Below are positions 1 through 8,662 of a DNA stretch of 57,175 nt, one piece after another. The notes under the pieces were generated by a model that saw only the letters and a list, made by a program, of their open reading frames with translations, did no database searches and had not been told where the DNA came from. The stretch's first letter is position 1; each line of letters begins with the position of its first letter. The DNA is from Streptomyces griseoruber. Lineage in GTDB: Bacteria > Actinomycetota > Actinomycetes > Streptomycetales > Streptomycetaceae. Where the stretch lies: positions 320,361-377,535 of the forward strand of contig NZ_KQ948767.1 in NCBI RefSeq assembly GCF_001514205.1. The letters are read 5' to 3'. The position numbers and the translations under genes were made by a program.

Positions 1-163
1 GGGCGACCCGTTTCGCCGCGCCCGCGACACCCAGCTGTGCAGCGTCCCGGGATGAAATGCCCAGATCGTCGGCCACCTCCGGAATCGGCTTCCCGGTCTC
101 CGTCACGATCCGCACCGCCCCCTCACGGAACTCGGCGTCGTAGATGCGCTTCCTGGATGCCAT
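1..163 (-). pseudogene. IS3-family transposase OrfA, 5' fragment with frameshift
   Basis: Reading the minus strand from an ATG at 163, the product starts MASRKRIYDAEFREGAVRI, the helix-turn-helix N-terminus of IS3-family OrfA proteins. Near position 45-52 the expected continuation GISSGTLHSWVSRARR is found only after removing one base from a CCC run, so the frame is broken by a single inserted C. The gene runs off the window edge. It is an inactive insertion-sequence remnant unless the extra base is a sequencing error. Confidence 0.75.
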
Positions 164-220
164 GACCCCCAACTATCCCTCCAGTCACGGTCTCCACAGT
201 AGGAGGGGAGATGCAAGACG

Positions 221-316
221 TGGAAGATCCTTCGCGACTGCCGCCTGAAAGGCGACGGCGTCCACCACGCGATGCTCGGCATCGCCCACCTGTACAACCT
301 CGCACTCACCGGGTGA
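221..316 (+). pseudogene. IS5-family transposase, 3' end only
   Basis: The plus-strand frame ending at the TGA at 314-316 encodes WKILRDCRLKGDGVHHAM followed by LGIAHLYNLALTG. This is the typical C-terminus of Streptomyces IS5-type DDE transposases. Nothing upstream in frame continues the transposase. It lies back to back with the IS3 OrfA fragment, so 1-316 is a junction of two dead elements. Confidence 0.7.
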
Positions 317-328
317 CAGCGACGGCGT

Positions 329-1243
329 TCAACTCATGGACCAGTCTCCGGCCGGCGTGTGGCGCGGCCATGGCCTGCCCGTGCGGTCGCTTGCGGCGGC
401 CCGCAGCAGCTCCAGCAGATGGCAGCCCGGGTATGTGCCGAACACAGGGAACTTCCACCGGTAGTAGCAGGACCAGTAGCTCACCACCCGGCGCTCAGTC
501 CGCGCGAAGAACCCCGGATTCCGCGCGATGAAGTCCCCGTATGCCAGCCGTTGGGCAGACCGCTTGGAGGGCAGGTCGGAAAGGCCGTGTTGGATGGACT
601 CCAGGATTTCCAAGACGTACTCGCCGACCAACTGCACCACGAACGGCACCACCCACGGCTCGTCGGAACTGGCGATTTGCTCCAGGTGACGCTGGCGGAC
701 CAGCCCGTCGCTGTGCCGTGAGTACAGGCAGTGCAGGATCGCCTGCTGCACCCCCGACAGCGAGCGCACCACGTCGACGGGCAGCTCATCCTGATAGATC
801 CGATATGGAATGGCGACGGCTTCATCGTCCACGTACACCGAGAACGGCGACGGGTGCGACCGGGCCTCCGGCATGACCGCCAAGACCGCGCGAACGTCAT
901 TGGCAAGCTGGTGTGGGAACGCCGCAACCGGGTCACCGTCGGTCATCGCTAGGGATCGAGGCTGCTGCATGGCGGAAGCATAGGCGGGTCCGCTCGCCCC
1001 CGCAGCCCCCGCCGACAGCAGGTTGTCCGCCTCGTTTGCACCCAACCGAGCATTGCGGGACAACCCTTGGCCGGCACCGCCCCGGACAGCCGCCAGGCGC
1101 CTGCGCAAGCGCTGCTCCGCCCGCCACTGCCTGGCCCGACAAGCCGACGAGCAGAAGACGGCCCCGGGCCGGGTATCTGGCCTCAGCCTTTCCCTGCAGC
1201 TCCGGCAGTTCCTCTCCCCAGCCCATCCGGCACCCTCGGACAC
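329..1243 (-). CDS. Hypothetical protein with N-terminal zinc-ribbon-like Cys cluster
   Basis: A 304-residue protein from a GTG start. Residues about 13-40 contain CRSC and FCSSACRARQWRA, a four-cysteine pattern like the short treble-clef or zinc-ribbon motifs that begin many actinobacterial proteins of unknown function. The rest has an acidic and aromatic-rich C-terminal half (VVSYWSCYYRWKFPVFGTYP) with no recognised catalytic motif. It appears intact and has typical Streptomyces codon use. No operon partner is close: the PIG-L gene ends 328 bases upstream on the same strand. DNA or RNA binding through the Cys cluster is possible but is only inference. Confidence 0.6.
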   Translation of the reverse strand: MSEGAGWAGERNCRSCRERLRPDTRPGAVFCSSACRARQWRAEQRLRRRLAAVRGGAGQGLSRNARLGANEADNLLSAGAAGASGPAYASAMQQPRSLAMTDGDPVAAFPHQLANDVRAVLAVMPEARSHPSPFSVYVDDEAVAIPYRIYQDELPVDVVRSLSGVQQAILHCLYSRHSDGLVRQRHLEQIASSDEPWVVPFVVQLVGEYVLEILESIQHGLSDLPSKRSAQRLAYGDFIARNPGFFARTERRVVSYWSCYYRWKFPVFGTYPGCHLLELLRAAASDRTGRPWPRHTPAGDWSMS

Positions 1244-1545
1244 CCCGCCAGCGTAGGGCCCGAAGCCACTCGCAGCAGGGGATCAGAAACACGCACTCAC
1301 GCCAGGAGAAGCAGGGACCGGCCCGTCAGTGCCGTGATCGGTTCGACGCAGCAGGTCCGCCGGCGCCTGCTCGGCCCGCCCGGCCTACTCGGCCCGGGTC
1401 GGTCTCGGCCGGCCCTCGCTGAGCTGCCGGCCTGCTTGCCCCGACTCGCTTTCACCACCCCGTGGCCGGTTGCCGGAGCGGAACTCGCGTGGACAAGCCT
1501 CCGGGTGTGTGACCCGCTCGATCGCGCCGTGCAGTCAATGCGCTT

Positions 1546-1564
1546 CCCGGCCCGCCGGGCCGGG
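1546..1564. terminator. Hairpin just after the PIG-L deacetylase gene
   Basis: CCCGGCCCG-C-CGGGCCGGG is a perfect 9-bp inverted repeat, 7 bases past the stop of the minus-strand gene ending at 1572. It has no long U-tract, as is usual in Streptomyces. The remaining gap 1244-1545 holds no gene I can support. Confidence 0.6.
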
Positions 1565-1571
1565 GGGGGGA

Positions 1572-2405
1572 TCAGCGCAGTCCGGCGAAGAGATCGTGCT
1601 CGGGTAGGGCCGCGCCGGTGGCGTCCTGGACACGTACGAAGGTCTCCATGCCCATCAGCTCGCCGAACCTCTCCTTGCCCATCTTGAGGAAGAAGATGTT
1701 CTCGCCCTGACTGGCGTGCGCGGCCAACGCGTCGAACTTCTGACCGCTGAACGCGGTGGTGTCCACCCACGTGGTGATCTCATCGTCGGGAAGACCGATC
1801 TCGGCCAGCGCGGCGGCCTCGGCAGGATCCGGCTCCGGCATGTCCTCATGAAACTCGCGCATGATCTCGCCGAACCGCTGCATCATCGAGCGGGGCACCG
1901 TGGTCCAGTACACCTTCGGCGTCAGCGCGGTCATCTCCAGCGCCGCCATCGTGATGCGGTGGGCCTGGATGTGGTCGGGGTGGCCGTAGAAGCCGTTCTC
2001 GTCGTAGGTGACGACCACATCGGGTCGGTAGTGCCGCATGAGGTCCGCGAGTCGGGCCGCGCCTTCCTGCACGGGGGTCTGCCAGAAGGATCCCGGGGCG
2101 TCGTTGCCCGGCCAGCCCGCCATCCCGGAGTCGGCATAGTCCAGCATCTCCAGATCGCTGATCTTCAGGACGTCACAGCTCGCGTCAAGTTCTTGACGGC
2201 GCATCGAGGCGACCGCCGCCGGATCGTGTCCGGGATCGCCCGGCTTGACACCCCCCGGTCCGTCGCCGCACCCGCCGTCGGTACACGTCACGAGTACCGT
2301 GCGGATGCCTTCCGCCGCGTACCGCGCGAGGACCCCTCCGGTTCCGGTGGCCTCGTCGTCGGGGTGGGCGTGTACTGCCATAAGTGTCAAGGGCCGGTCA
2401 GTCAT
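1572..2405 (-). CDS. PIG-L/LmbE family zinc deacetylase (Mca/MshB-like)
   Basis: A 277-residue zinc-dependent N-acyl hydrolase of the PIG-L family, which includes mycothiol enzymes MshB and Mca. The zinc-binding AHPDDE motif is at residues 13-18 and the second metal and catalytic segment HPDHIQAHR at 142-150, preceded by TYDENG as in Mca. The ATG at 2405 is chosen because AGGAGG lies just upstream and the family N-terminus (LTLMAVHAHPDD) starts here. The open frame continues 170 codons further upstream but is not protein-like there. Gene size is normal for the family. Substrate is unknown: a mycothiol S-conjugate or another N-acetyl-aminosugar is possible. Confidence 0.88.
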   Translation of the reverse strand: MTDRPLTLMAVHAHPDDEATGTGGVLARYAAEGIRTVLVTCTDGGCGDGPGGVKPGDPGHDPAAVASMRRQELDASCDVLKISDLEMLDYADSGMAGWPGNDAPGSFWQTPVQEGAARLADLMRHYRPDVVVTYDENGFYGHPDHIQAHRITMAALEMTALTPKVYWTTVPRSMMQRFGEIMREFHEDMPEPDPAEAAALAEIGLPDDEITTWVDTTAFSGQKFDALAAHASQGENIFFLKMGKERFGELMGMETFVRVQDATGAALPEHDLFAGLR

Positions 2406-3299
2406 GAAACAGTCCTCCTGCAGACATACGTTGTGGCCTGGGTACGCGGCGGGGTACCGCGATCCTGGGGCCCGGATCCTGGTGGGGCGGACGACCTTGT
2501 GGTCCGGGTGTTCCCCGCCCGTGCCGCACCGGTCCCCGGTCGATACAACCGTGCCGGCCGCACCGGCTGTTCCCGGCGCAGCCGCTGGGCCTTGCAGGCT
2601 TCGGCGTTTCCACGCGCACGAGGTACAGGCACCATCTGCACGTCTCACTGCCCGAGCGGTTGACAGCACATCAGCACTGAGGCCGGCGTCCGCCCGGACC
2701 GGGGATTCCTCAGTACCGGCCCTGAAAAACTCCGCTACACCCCGCCGAGGCCGAGCAGCACCCGCGAACCCACCGGCACCAGGAAACGCCCAAGGTAAGA
2801 GCCGGCCGTCTGGGCTGAGACTGACCTTCCCCGGGCTGTCGACGGCCCCGGACCAGGGCGCGGCGTGCGGGGCCGCCGAGCATGGCAGGGCAGTCCTGGC
2901 GCCCTCGGGCTGGCCCCGCACGGGTCGGTGTGTGTACCACCCGGTGTCGGCCTCGCCCTACCAGTTCATCCGTGCACCAGCGAAAGCCACGCGCCGGAGG
3001 GCACACCCCAGCTCTCGGGAGACGCGGGGGTGATCCGCTCTTGCAGGTCGACACCATCGAGTGGACCGGGTGGTTCCGCCCGACGCGAGGGTGTCCCGAC
3101 GTCGACCATGACCGCGAGGACCTGAGCGTCGTGTTCCACCCGTGGGGACGGGGCCGGCGCGGTGGACGACCTCGCCGCGGACTCACCGACGCCACAGGAG
3201 ACCGTGGCCGGGTCTCCTTCGAACTGCTCGTCCATAGGTGTTCCGGCCTCTGGTGCCGTTCGTCGGCGGTACTGCGTCGGGCCGGGCCCGACAGCTGAG
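2406..3299. other. About 0.9 kb with no supportable gene
   Basis: Several overlapping open frames exist on both strands, for example 2966-3235 minus and 2882-3298 plus. None shows a recognisable motif, a good ribosome site and a plausible start together. The stretch separates the PIG-L gene from the broken PLP lyase and may be degraded coding DNA. Confidence 0.4.
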
Positions 3300-4526
3300 T
3301 CGGCGCGCGGACACCGCCGTGTCCAGGGCCGCGGCCAGGGCCGCGATCAGGTCGTCGGGGTCTTCGAGTCCCACCCTCAGGTGCAGCAGGCCGCGGGCGC
3401 GGAACACCTCGGGGAACACGGCGGCGCAGCCGGCAGGAGCATCCTCGGAGACGATGAGGGTCTCGTCGTGGCCCAGGGACACCGCGGAGGTGATCAGCCG
3501 AAGGCTGTTGACGAAGGCGTTGCGGGTCTTGTGATCGGCGTCGAGAGCGAACGCGATCAGCGCGCCGAAGCCCTGTCCGCCGAACTGCCGCTCGGCGAGC
3601 TCATGCTGCGGGTGCGAGGCAAGTCCCGGATGGGCGACGTGCTACGCGGGGGTCACTGTCCAGAAACTCCACCACGTGCTGGGCACCCGCAAGATGCTGA
3701 CGCAGACGGAGCGGCAGCGTGATCGACCCTCGCGGGATCAGCCACGCGTTGAACGGGGAGATGGCGGCGCCCACATTGACCATGGCCTCGGACTTGATCG
3801 GGAGGATCAGCTCGCGCGGCCCGATGACAGCGCCTCCCATCGCGTCGCCGTGCCCGTTGATGTACTTGGTCAGGGAGTGCACCACCAGGTCGGCGCCGTG
3901 CTCCAGCGGGCGGAACAGGGGCGGCGGCGTACAGGTGGAGTCCACGGTCAGCAGCGTGCCTGCCGTATGGGCGACGTCGGCCAGGACCTGGATGTCGGCT
4001 GTCTTGACGGTCGGGTTGGCGATGACCTCGGTGTGGATGATCCGCGTGGTGGGACGCATCGCGGCGCGCACGGCGTCAAGATCGGTGATGTCGACGAACG
4101 TCGCCTCGATGCCCGACTTGACCGGCAGTAGCTCGGCGAACAGCCGCCATACGGCGCCGTACGTGACATCGGAGACGACGACGTGATCCCCGGCGCGCAG
4201 GTGAGTGAAGAACGCCGCGTGCAGAGCCGCGACGCCGCTGCCCAGTACGACCGCGTCCTCGCCGCCCTCCAGGACGGCGAGTTTGGTCTGGAGTCCGAGC
4301 TGGTTCGCGCCGGACTCGCGTGTGTAGACGAGCAGGTCAGGGTTGTCCGGGTCGAGCGTGAACGGATCCTCGGGAAGGGTGGAGGAGTTCGCCATGATGA
4401 TCGGTGTACGGATCGCGCCCGTGCAGATGTCTGCCTGGTTCCCGCAGTGCACCGCCTGGGTCTGAACGCGAGTGTGGCCGGATCATGTTTGTCGGGTCCG
4501 CAGGGCCGAGTGCTCGGATTCGGCAT
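3300..4526 (-). pseudogene. Cys/Met-metabolism PLP gamma-lyase, broken copy
   Basis: The three minus-strand frames together encode a full homologue of the intact lyase at 32662-33897. The N-terminus (PDKHDPATLAF) starts at the ATG at 4526. After a one-base loss near 4468 the protein continues with TQAVHCGN through the PLP-lysine segment HSLTKYINGHGDAMGG to DSDPRVA. A second shift near 3640 restores VAHPGLASHPQHELAERQFG to the C-terminus. Every segment between the two shifts is well conserved, so decay is recent or the indels are sequencing errors. It sits 60 bp downstream of the B3/B4 gene on the same strand, so it was probably the last gene of that operon. Likely former role: canavanine gamma-lyase or a related gamma-lyase (inference). 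Confidence 0.85.
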
Positions 4527-4586
4527 GGAGATCCCTTGGACCGCTGCGGTCGGTTTGCGTTCCTGGTGGTTGAGGCCTCCAGGGTC

Positions 4587-5294
4587 TCAGGTGGTGACCT
4601 GGGGCTGTGCCGGGCTGATGAAGTGCACGGAGGTCTGTTCGGCGTGCGGGGCGAGCAGAGCCTGCAGTTCTTCGGCCGCGACCTTGAGCAGGTCGCCGTC
4701 GCGCTCGGCGTGGAGGGTTTCGATGACGAACGCGACGTGGGTGGAGTCCTCGATGACTCGGGTGCGGTGGGCGTCGCGGTGGTTCCAGTGGCGGGTCAGG
4801 ACCCCGGTGGGGTCGGTGTAGATGATCTCGCCGGGCTTGGGGTTCTCGACGGTGTCGGGTTCGCCGAGCGGGGTGAAGGACTCGGTGCCGTCCGCGTGGC
4901 GGATGTCGACGTCGCCGGTGACGTGGTCGAGGTCGAAGGCGCCGGCGGGCAGGCCGTGCCGGACGGAGACGGCGTTGTAGGAGTCGACGGCCGGGTTGAT
5001 ACGCGGCAGGCTCCCCTTCTTCGCGAGGCGGCGGCCGAGCGCGTCGACGCTGGGGCGGATCCGGCGGGGGTTGGTGCCGAAGGAGCGGTAGGCGGTGTGC
5101 CAGGCCTCGATGCGGGGGTCGGTCTCGTCGGCGGGGTGCCAGGTGCCGTTGGCGAGCTGTTGCTCCAGTTCATCCACGGCGGCGGCGGTGTGCGGCCAGG
5201 ACTCACGGCCGCGCAGGCCGGTGGCCGTGACCAGGGCGATCAGGGTGTCGGGGAAGGCTTCGGCGACGGCGGGGGCGATGCGGAAGGCGGGCAT
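4587..5294 (-). CDS. Stand-alone B3/B4-domain protein, candidate canavanyl-tRNA deacylase
   Basis: A 235-residue protein resembling the B3/B4 editing module of phenylalanyl-tRNA synthetase beta chain. Visible landmarks are AYRSFGTNPRRIRPS near residues 68-82, PRINPAVDSYNAVSVRHGLP near 97-116, and a C-terminal half with PTGVLTRHWNHRDAHRT. Such free-standing proteins are thought to remove wrong amino acids from tRNA. One subgroup, CtdA, is reported to deacylate canavanyl-tRNA(Arg). The ATG at 5294 fits the family N-terminus. The longer open frame to 5936 overlaps the next gene and is rejected. Its neighbours, a PLP gamma-lyase pseudogene downstream and PaiB, EamA and XRE-cupin genes upstream, favour amino-acid-analogue detoxification. 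B3/B4 membership is well supported; canavanine specificity is inference. Confidence 0.85.
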   Translation of the reverse strand: MPAFRIAPAVAEAFPDTLIALVTATGLRGRESWPHTAAAVDELEQQLANGTWHPADETDPRIEAWHTAYRSFGTNPRRIRPSVDALGRRLAKKGSLPRINPAVDSYNAVSVRHGLPAGAFDLDHVTGDVDIRHADGTESFTPLGEPDTVENPKPGEIIYTDPTGVLTRHWNHRDAHRTRVIEDSTHVAFVIETLHAERDGDLLKVAAEELQALLAPHAEQTSVHFISPAQPQVTT

Positions 5295-5329
5295 GGGCGG
5301 AGTTTCCGATTCTTGCGGGCGGGGGCCGG

Positions 5330-5977
5330 TCAGGACTGCCAGGGACCGATGTGGTCGAGGCGGCGCAGCTGCTGGCGCGCGGTGGGCACGTCCAGACCCT
5401 GGCCCCGCTCGGTGAGGCGCTGGGCGACCGTGCTGCGGTGTTCGACGGGTCTGTGGTCGTCGTACTTGAACTTGGCCCGTACGTCGGTGACGTCGAGGCG
5501 CAGCCCGCGGATGCCCGAGAGCATCCGGCCGTACGGCGGCTTGTCGACCGCTACGGGTGCGTGGTCGCCGTCGGGCTGGAAGTGGGCGAGCTGGCGGCGC
5601 AGCAGCTCGGCCTTGGCCTCGGGGTCGTCGACGATCTCGGCGCGGCAGGTGAACTGGACGGCCGCGTAGTAGCTGGTGGGGACGCCGTCGGTGGGCGGGT
5701 TGCCGGGCTTGGCGCGCCAGGGGCCGGGGATGAAGGCGTAGTCGCCGATGACGGTGAAGACGACGTTCGGGTCGTCCTCGATCGCCTGCCAGGCCGGGTT
5801 GGGCTTGGCGAGGTGGACCAGGAGATGGTTTCCGTCGCGGGTGAAGTGGGTGGGGACGACCATGGGCGGGTGGCCTGGCAGGCCGTTGACGCTGAGCTGC
5901 CCGAAGTCGTGACCGTCGGCGATCCAGGTCTGCCACTCGGCCTCGTCCAGGCCGGCGTCCCAGGGGTGGACCAGCAT
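5330..5977 (-). CDS. PaiB-like FMN-binding split-barrel protein
   Basis: A 215-residue protein of the PaiB / FMN-binding negative regulator family. Typical segments are the N-terminal MLVHPWDAGLDEAEW, the HPPMVVPTHF strand, LLVHLAKPNPAW, and the SYYAAVQFTCRAEI segment followed by a C-terminal KFKYDDHRP motif. The start at 5977 has AAGGAG 6 bases upstream. It is the middle gene of a three-gene minus-strand unit (EamA, PaiB, B3/B4) with 26- and 35-base gaps, so co-transcription is likely. PaiB homologues bind flavin or heme and are linked to stress and degradation control. The exact role here is unknown. Confidence 0.88.
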   Translation of the reverse strand: MLVHPWDAGLDEAEWQTWIADGHDFGQLSVNGLPGHPPMVVPTHFTRDGNHLLVHLAKPNPAWQAIEDDPNVVFTVIGDYAFIPGPWRAKPGNPPTDGVPTSYYAAVQFTCRAEIVDDPEAKAELLRRQLAHFQPDGDHAPVAVDKPPYGRMLSGIRGLRLDVTDVRAKFKYDDHRPVEHRSTVAQRLTERGQGLDVPTARQQLRRLDHIGPWQS

Positions 5978-6003
5978 GCTTCTCCTTGGTTGTGCGGGCC
6001 TGC

Positions 6004-6858
6004 TCAGGTCAGGGCGAGGAGGCTGACGGCGACGGCGGCGGTGCCGAGGCCGGCGAGCTGGGCGCGGTGTATCCGTTCGGCGAGTACGCCACGGGCGAGC
6101 AGGACGGTGCCGGCCGGGTAGAGGGCGGTGATGACGGCGACGACGGTGAGGTCCCCGCTGCGGGCGGCGAGCAGGAACAGCAGGTTCGCCACGAAGTCCA
6201 GCACACCGGCGGTCGCCGAGAGTGCGTACGCGGGCCGCTCGGGGCCCAGCCTGCGGTGCATCAGACCGGCCGCGGCCAGGGTGACGGCCGAGGAGACGGC
6301 CCGGCCCACGATCAGCGGGGCCACCCCGCTGTCGGACGGCGCCTCGTGCAGGAAGACCAGCTGCAGGGCGATGGCGGCGCCCGCGCCGAAGGCCAGCAGC
6401 AGCGCCGTACGGGAGGGGCGCGTCGAACCCGCGCCGTGTCCGGCGCTGACCAGCACCACCGCGACCAGCGCGAGCGGCAGACCCAGCAGCCCAGTGGCTG
6501 CCAGGTGCTCGCCCTGCAGCAGGCCGACGCCGACGGGCAGCGCGGCGGACACCAGCGCGGTCACGGGTGACAGCACGTTCATCGGGCCGATCGCCAGGGT
6601 GCGGTACAGCAGGGCGAACGCGGCGGCCGAGGCGACGCCCGAGGCGGCACCCCAGCCCAGGGCTGCGGGGCTGAAGGAGGCGCCGAGCAGCGGCCACAGC
6701 AGCAGCTCCACCGCGAGGCTGGCCGGAGCGGCGACCATCACGGTACGCAGCACATGGGCTCTCCGGGCGCCGAGACCGCCGAGGAAGTCGGCGCATCCGT
6801 ACGCGAGTGAGCTGCCCAGGGCCAGCAGCAGAGCGATCACAGCACAATCCCTTACCAT
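6004..6858 (-). CDS. EamA-family (DMT superfamily) membrane exporter
   Basis: A 284-residue protein made of about ten hydrophobic helices in two halves, as in EamA/RhaT drug-metabolite transporters that export amino acids and analogues. Residues 1-30 (ALLLALGSSLAYGCADFLGG) and the repeat near ARSGDLTVVAVITALYPAG match the two EamA domains. It begins the operon leading to PaiB and B3/B4 genes and is divergent from the XRE-cupin regulator 111 bp away, which probably controls it. A GTG inside the N-terminus near 6840 is an alternative start. Substrate cannot be read from sequence. An amino-acid analogue fits the neighbours. Confidence 0.85.
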   Translation of the reverse strand: MVRDCAVIALLLALGSSLAYGCADFLGGLGARRAHVLRTVMVAAPASLAVELLLWPLLGASFSPAALGWGAASGVASAAAFALLYRTLAIGPMNVLSPVTALVSAALPVGVGLLQGEHLAATGLLGLPLALVAVVLVSAGHGAGSTRPSRTALLLAFGAGAAIALQLVFLHEAPSDSGVAPLIVGRAVSSAVTLAAAGLMHRRLGPERPAYALSATAGVLDFVANLLFLLAARSGDLTVVAVITALYPAGTVLLARGVLAERIHRAQLAGLGTAAVAVSLLALT

Positions 6859-6885
6859 TCAGTGGAACGACCACACCATATAGCG

Positions 6886-6915
6886 GATCGACCGAAGGTC
6901 ACAACCGATCGACCG
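6886..6915. promoter_or_regulatory. Direct repeats in the EamA / XRE-cupin divergent promoter
   Basis: GATCGACCG occurs at 6886-6894 and again at 6907-6915, exactly 21 bp apart, or two helical turns. They lie between the starts of the EamA gene and the regulator. This is a plausible binding site for the regulator itself, but no experiment is implied. Confidence 0.45.
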
Positions 6916-6933
6916 CATGGTGCATTGAAATGT

Positions 6934-6959
6934 CCAGCGGTAAGGACCAGCGGTAAGGA
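6934..6959 (+). repeat. Perfect 13-bp tandem duplication carrying the ribosome site
   Basis: CCAGCGGTAAGGA is repeated twice head to tail at 6934-6946 and 6947-6959. The second copy supplies the AAGGAAGG ribosome site of the GTG start at 6970, so the leader carries two Shine-Dalgarno-like elements. Confidence 0.8.
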
Positions 6960-6969
6960 AGGTGACCAG

Positions 6970-7554
6970 GTGGCGGAGACGGCCGCAGCGCTGCGAACGG
7001 TCGCGCACAACGTCCGGGCGGCACGCATGCGCGCGGGCCTGTCCCTGGACGAGCTCAGCCGCCGTGCCCAGGTCAGCAAGGGCGCGCTCGTGGGGCTGGA
7101 GAAAGCGCAGGGCAACCCCAATCTGGCCACCCTGGTCCGGCTGGCCGACACCCTGGGCATCTCGGTGTCCGCCCTGATGCAGGGATCGCCCGAAGGACGT
7201 GTCCGCGTCGTGGCCGCCGACACCGTGGCACCCCTGTGGACGGGCGAGCGGGGTGGCGAGGCCCGGCTCATGCTGACGACCTCGGGGCCGGCTCCGGTCG
7301 AGGTCTGGCGCTGGCGACTGGAACCGGGCGAGGAATACCCCAGCCACCCCCACCAGGCCGGGGTCGTGGAGACCGTCAGTGTCACCTCCGGCCGGATGAG
7401 CCTGGTCGTCGACGGCATCGAGCACACCGTCGAAGCCGGCCAGACCGCCACGTTCGACGGCGACACCCCGCACACCTACCGCGGCGCCGGCACCGAGACC
7501 TGCCACCTGGTCATGACGGTCCACCTTCCGCCCGGTCCGGCAGCGACGACCTGA
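6970..7554 (+). CDS. XRE-family regulator with C-terminal cupin sensor
   Basis: A 194-residue transcription factor. Residues about 8-65 form an XRE helix-turn-helix (NVRAARMRAGLSLDELSRRA, then SKGALVGLEKAQGNPNLATL). Residues about 105-185 form a small cupin barrel with EEYPSHPHQAGVVETV as its metal/ligand motif. The GTG at 6970 is preferred over the upstream ATG because AAGGAAGG lies just before it and the homologous remnant at 32092 starts at the same residue. It is divergent from the EamA-PaiB-B3/B4 unit and is the obvious candidate regulator, with the cupin probably sensing a small amino-acid-like molecule. Confidence 0.88.
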   Translation: MAETAAALRTVAHNVRAARMRAGLSLDELSRRAQVSKGALVGLEKAQGNPNLATLVRLADTLGISVSALMQGSPEGRVRVVAADTVAPLWTGERGGEARLMLTTSGPAPVEVWRWRLEPGEEYPSHPHQAGVVETVSVTSGRMSLVVDGIEHTVEAGQTATFDGDTPHTYRGAGTETCHLVMTVHLPPGPAATT

Positions 7555-7574
7555 CCCGCGGCACAGCACACTCG

Positions 7575-7901
7575 TCACAGGGCGGCGGCAACCGCCGACA
7601 GCAGGCGCCACAGCCGGGTGTGGGGCGTGGGGTCGGGGACGGCCCGGTTGGTGAGGAAGGCGAACGCGACACCGGATCCCGGGAGGGCGAAGGCCAGATC
7701 GTCCTCGGGGTACGGCGTCCCGCTGGTGTCCCGGGCGCCGCCCCGCAGGTCCACGACCAGGTCGCCGTGGTGGTAGACGGCGACGGAGGCGCCGAGGTCG
7801 TCGCCGTTGCGCAGGTTGCTCTCGAAGGCGTCGTGGATGCCTGAGAATCGGGGCGACGTGTAGCCGGATGCCGTCGCCACCGCCTTGTGCGTCGTGCTCA
7901 T
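7575..7901 (-). pseudogene. Class C beta-lactamase-like serine hydrolase with the centre deleted
   Basis: The 108-codon frame starts with YTSPRFSGIHDAFESNL and GASVAVYHHGDLVVDLRGG, the N-terminus of EstB-like serine hydrolases. It then jumps after YPEDDLAFALP straight to GSGVAFAFLTNRAVPD, the C-terminal end of the same family. The SxxK nucleophile and the YxN region are absent, so about 250 residues are missing from the middle while the frame is kept. It cannot be an active hydrolase. It converges on the XRE-cupin gene with 20 bp between stops. Confidence 0.75.
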
Positions 7902-7914
7902 GCCTGTTTGCGGT

Positions 7915-8617
7915 CTGGCGCACGATGTCGTAGACGCTGGTGCGGATGGTCTCATCACCGCCGGCGGTCACCGCTCGGGCGTGGGCGCGAGCCGAGACGA
8001 CGGCTTCCTCGGTCGCCCAGAAGCGGGTGCCGACGAGGACGCCGTCCGCGCCGAGGGCGAGCGCGCCCGCGAGCCCGCGACCGTCCGCCACCCCGCCCGC
8101 GCCCAGCAGAAGCGTTTCCGGGGCGCGGTCCGCGATCAGCTCCGCGACATCGGGGACGAGGGTGAATGTCGACCGCGTTCCGACTCCGTGCCCGCCGGCC
8201 TCGCCGCCCTGTGTGACGATGACGTCCGCTCCGGCGTCGAGGGCCTGGCGGGCCTGGTCGAGCGTGTGGACCTGGCACAGCAGCGGTACGGCGGCGGCGC
8301 GGATCCGGTCGGCGAACGGGGCGGGGTCGCCGAAGGACAGCATGACCGCTGCGGGCTGGTGCTCCAGGGCGATGTCGAGCAGTTCGGGGTGGCGGGCCAG
8401 GTTCCAGGTGATGAAGCCGGCATCCCACCCGGGTGCCTGCCGCGGCGGCGAACTCCCGCTTCAGCCACTCTCCGTCGCCGTAGCCGCCGCCGATCAGGCC
8501 CAGTCCGCCCGCGGTGGTCACCGCGGTGGCGAGCCGGGCCCCGGAGACGAGGTCCATGGGGGCGAGCAGGACGGGGTGCTCGATTCCGAAGGCTTGGGTA
8601 AGGCGCGTTGTCAGCAA
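7915..8617 (-). pseudogene. Nitronate monooxygenase, frameshifted and 3'-truncated
   Basis: An FMN enzyme that oxidises nitronates such as propionate-3-nitronate. The N-terminal part LTTRLTQAFGIEHPVLLAPM and TTAGGLGLIGGG is in one frame. One extra C near 8430 shifts the frame, after which FITWNLARHPELLDIALEHQ, DVIVTQGGEAGGHG, LLLGAGGVADGRGLAGAL and GTRFWATEEAV follow. The sequence stops matching after SVYDIVRQ, so roughly the last 60-80 residues are lost where the serine-hydrolase remnant begins. A TTG at 8617 with GAAGAGGAC upstream is the likely old start. It lies just downstream of the promoter element at 8663-8752. Confidence 0.82.
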
Positions 8618-8662
8618 GGCGAAGTCCTCTTCGTCCAAGGCATCCGCCCGTTGGTGCGTGGG

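Noticed and set aside
1572..2921. Upstream extension of the PIG-L deacetylase to a 449-residue protein
   Set aside because: The first 170 codons are low-complexity and Arg/Ala-rich, whereas AGGAGG and the family N-terminus lie at 2405.
4404..5669. A 421-codon plus-strand open frame
   Set aside because: Antisense shadow of the B3/B4 and PaiB genes, with strongly repetitive Gly/Val composition.
4587..5936. One 449-codon open frame covering the B3/B4 gene and part of the PaiB gene
   Set aside because: The upstream 214 codons are Arg/Pro-rich antiphase sequence of the PaiB gene; the real start is the ATG at 5294.
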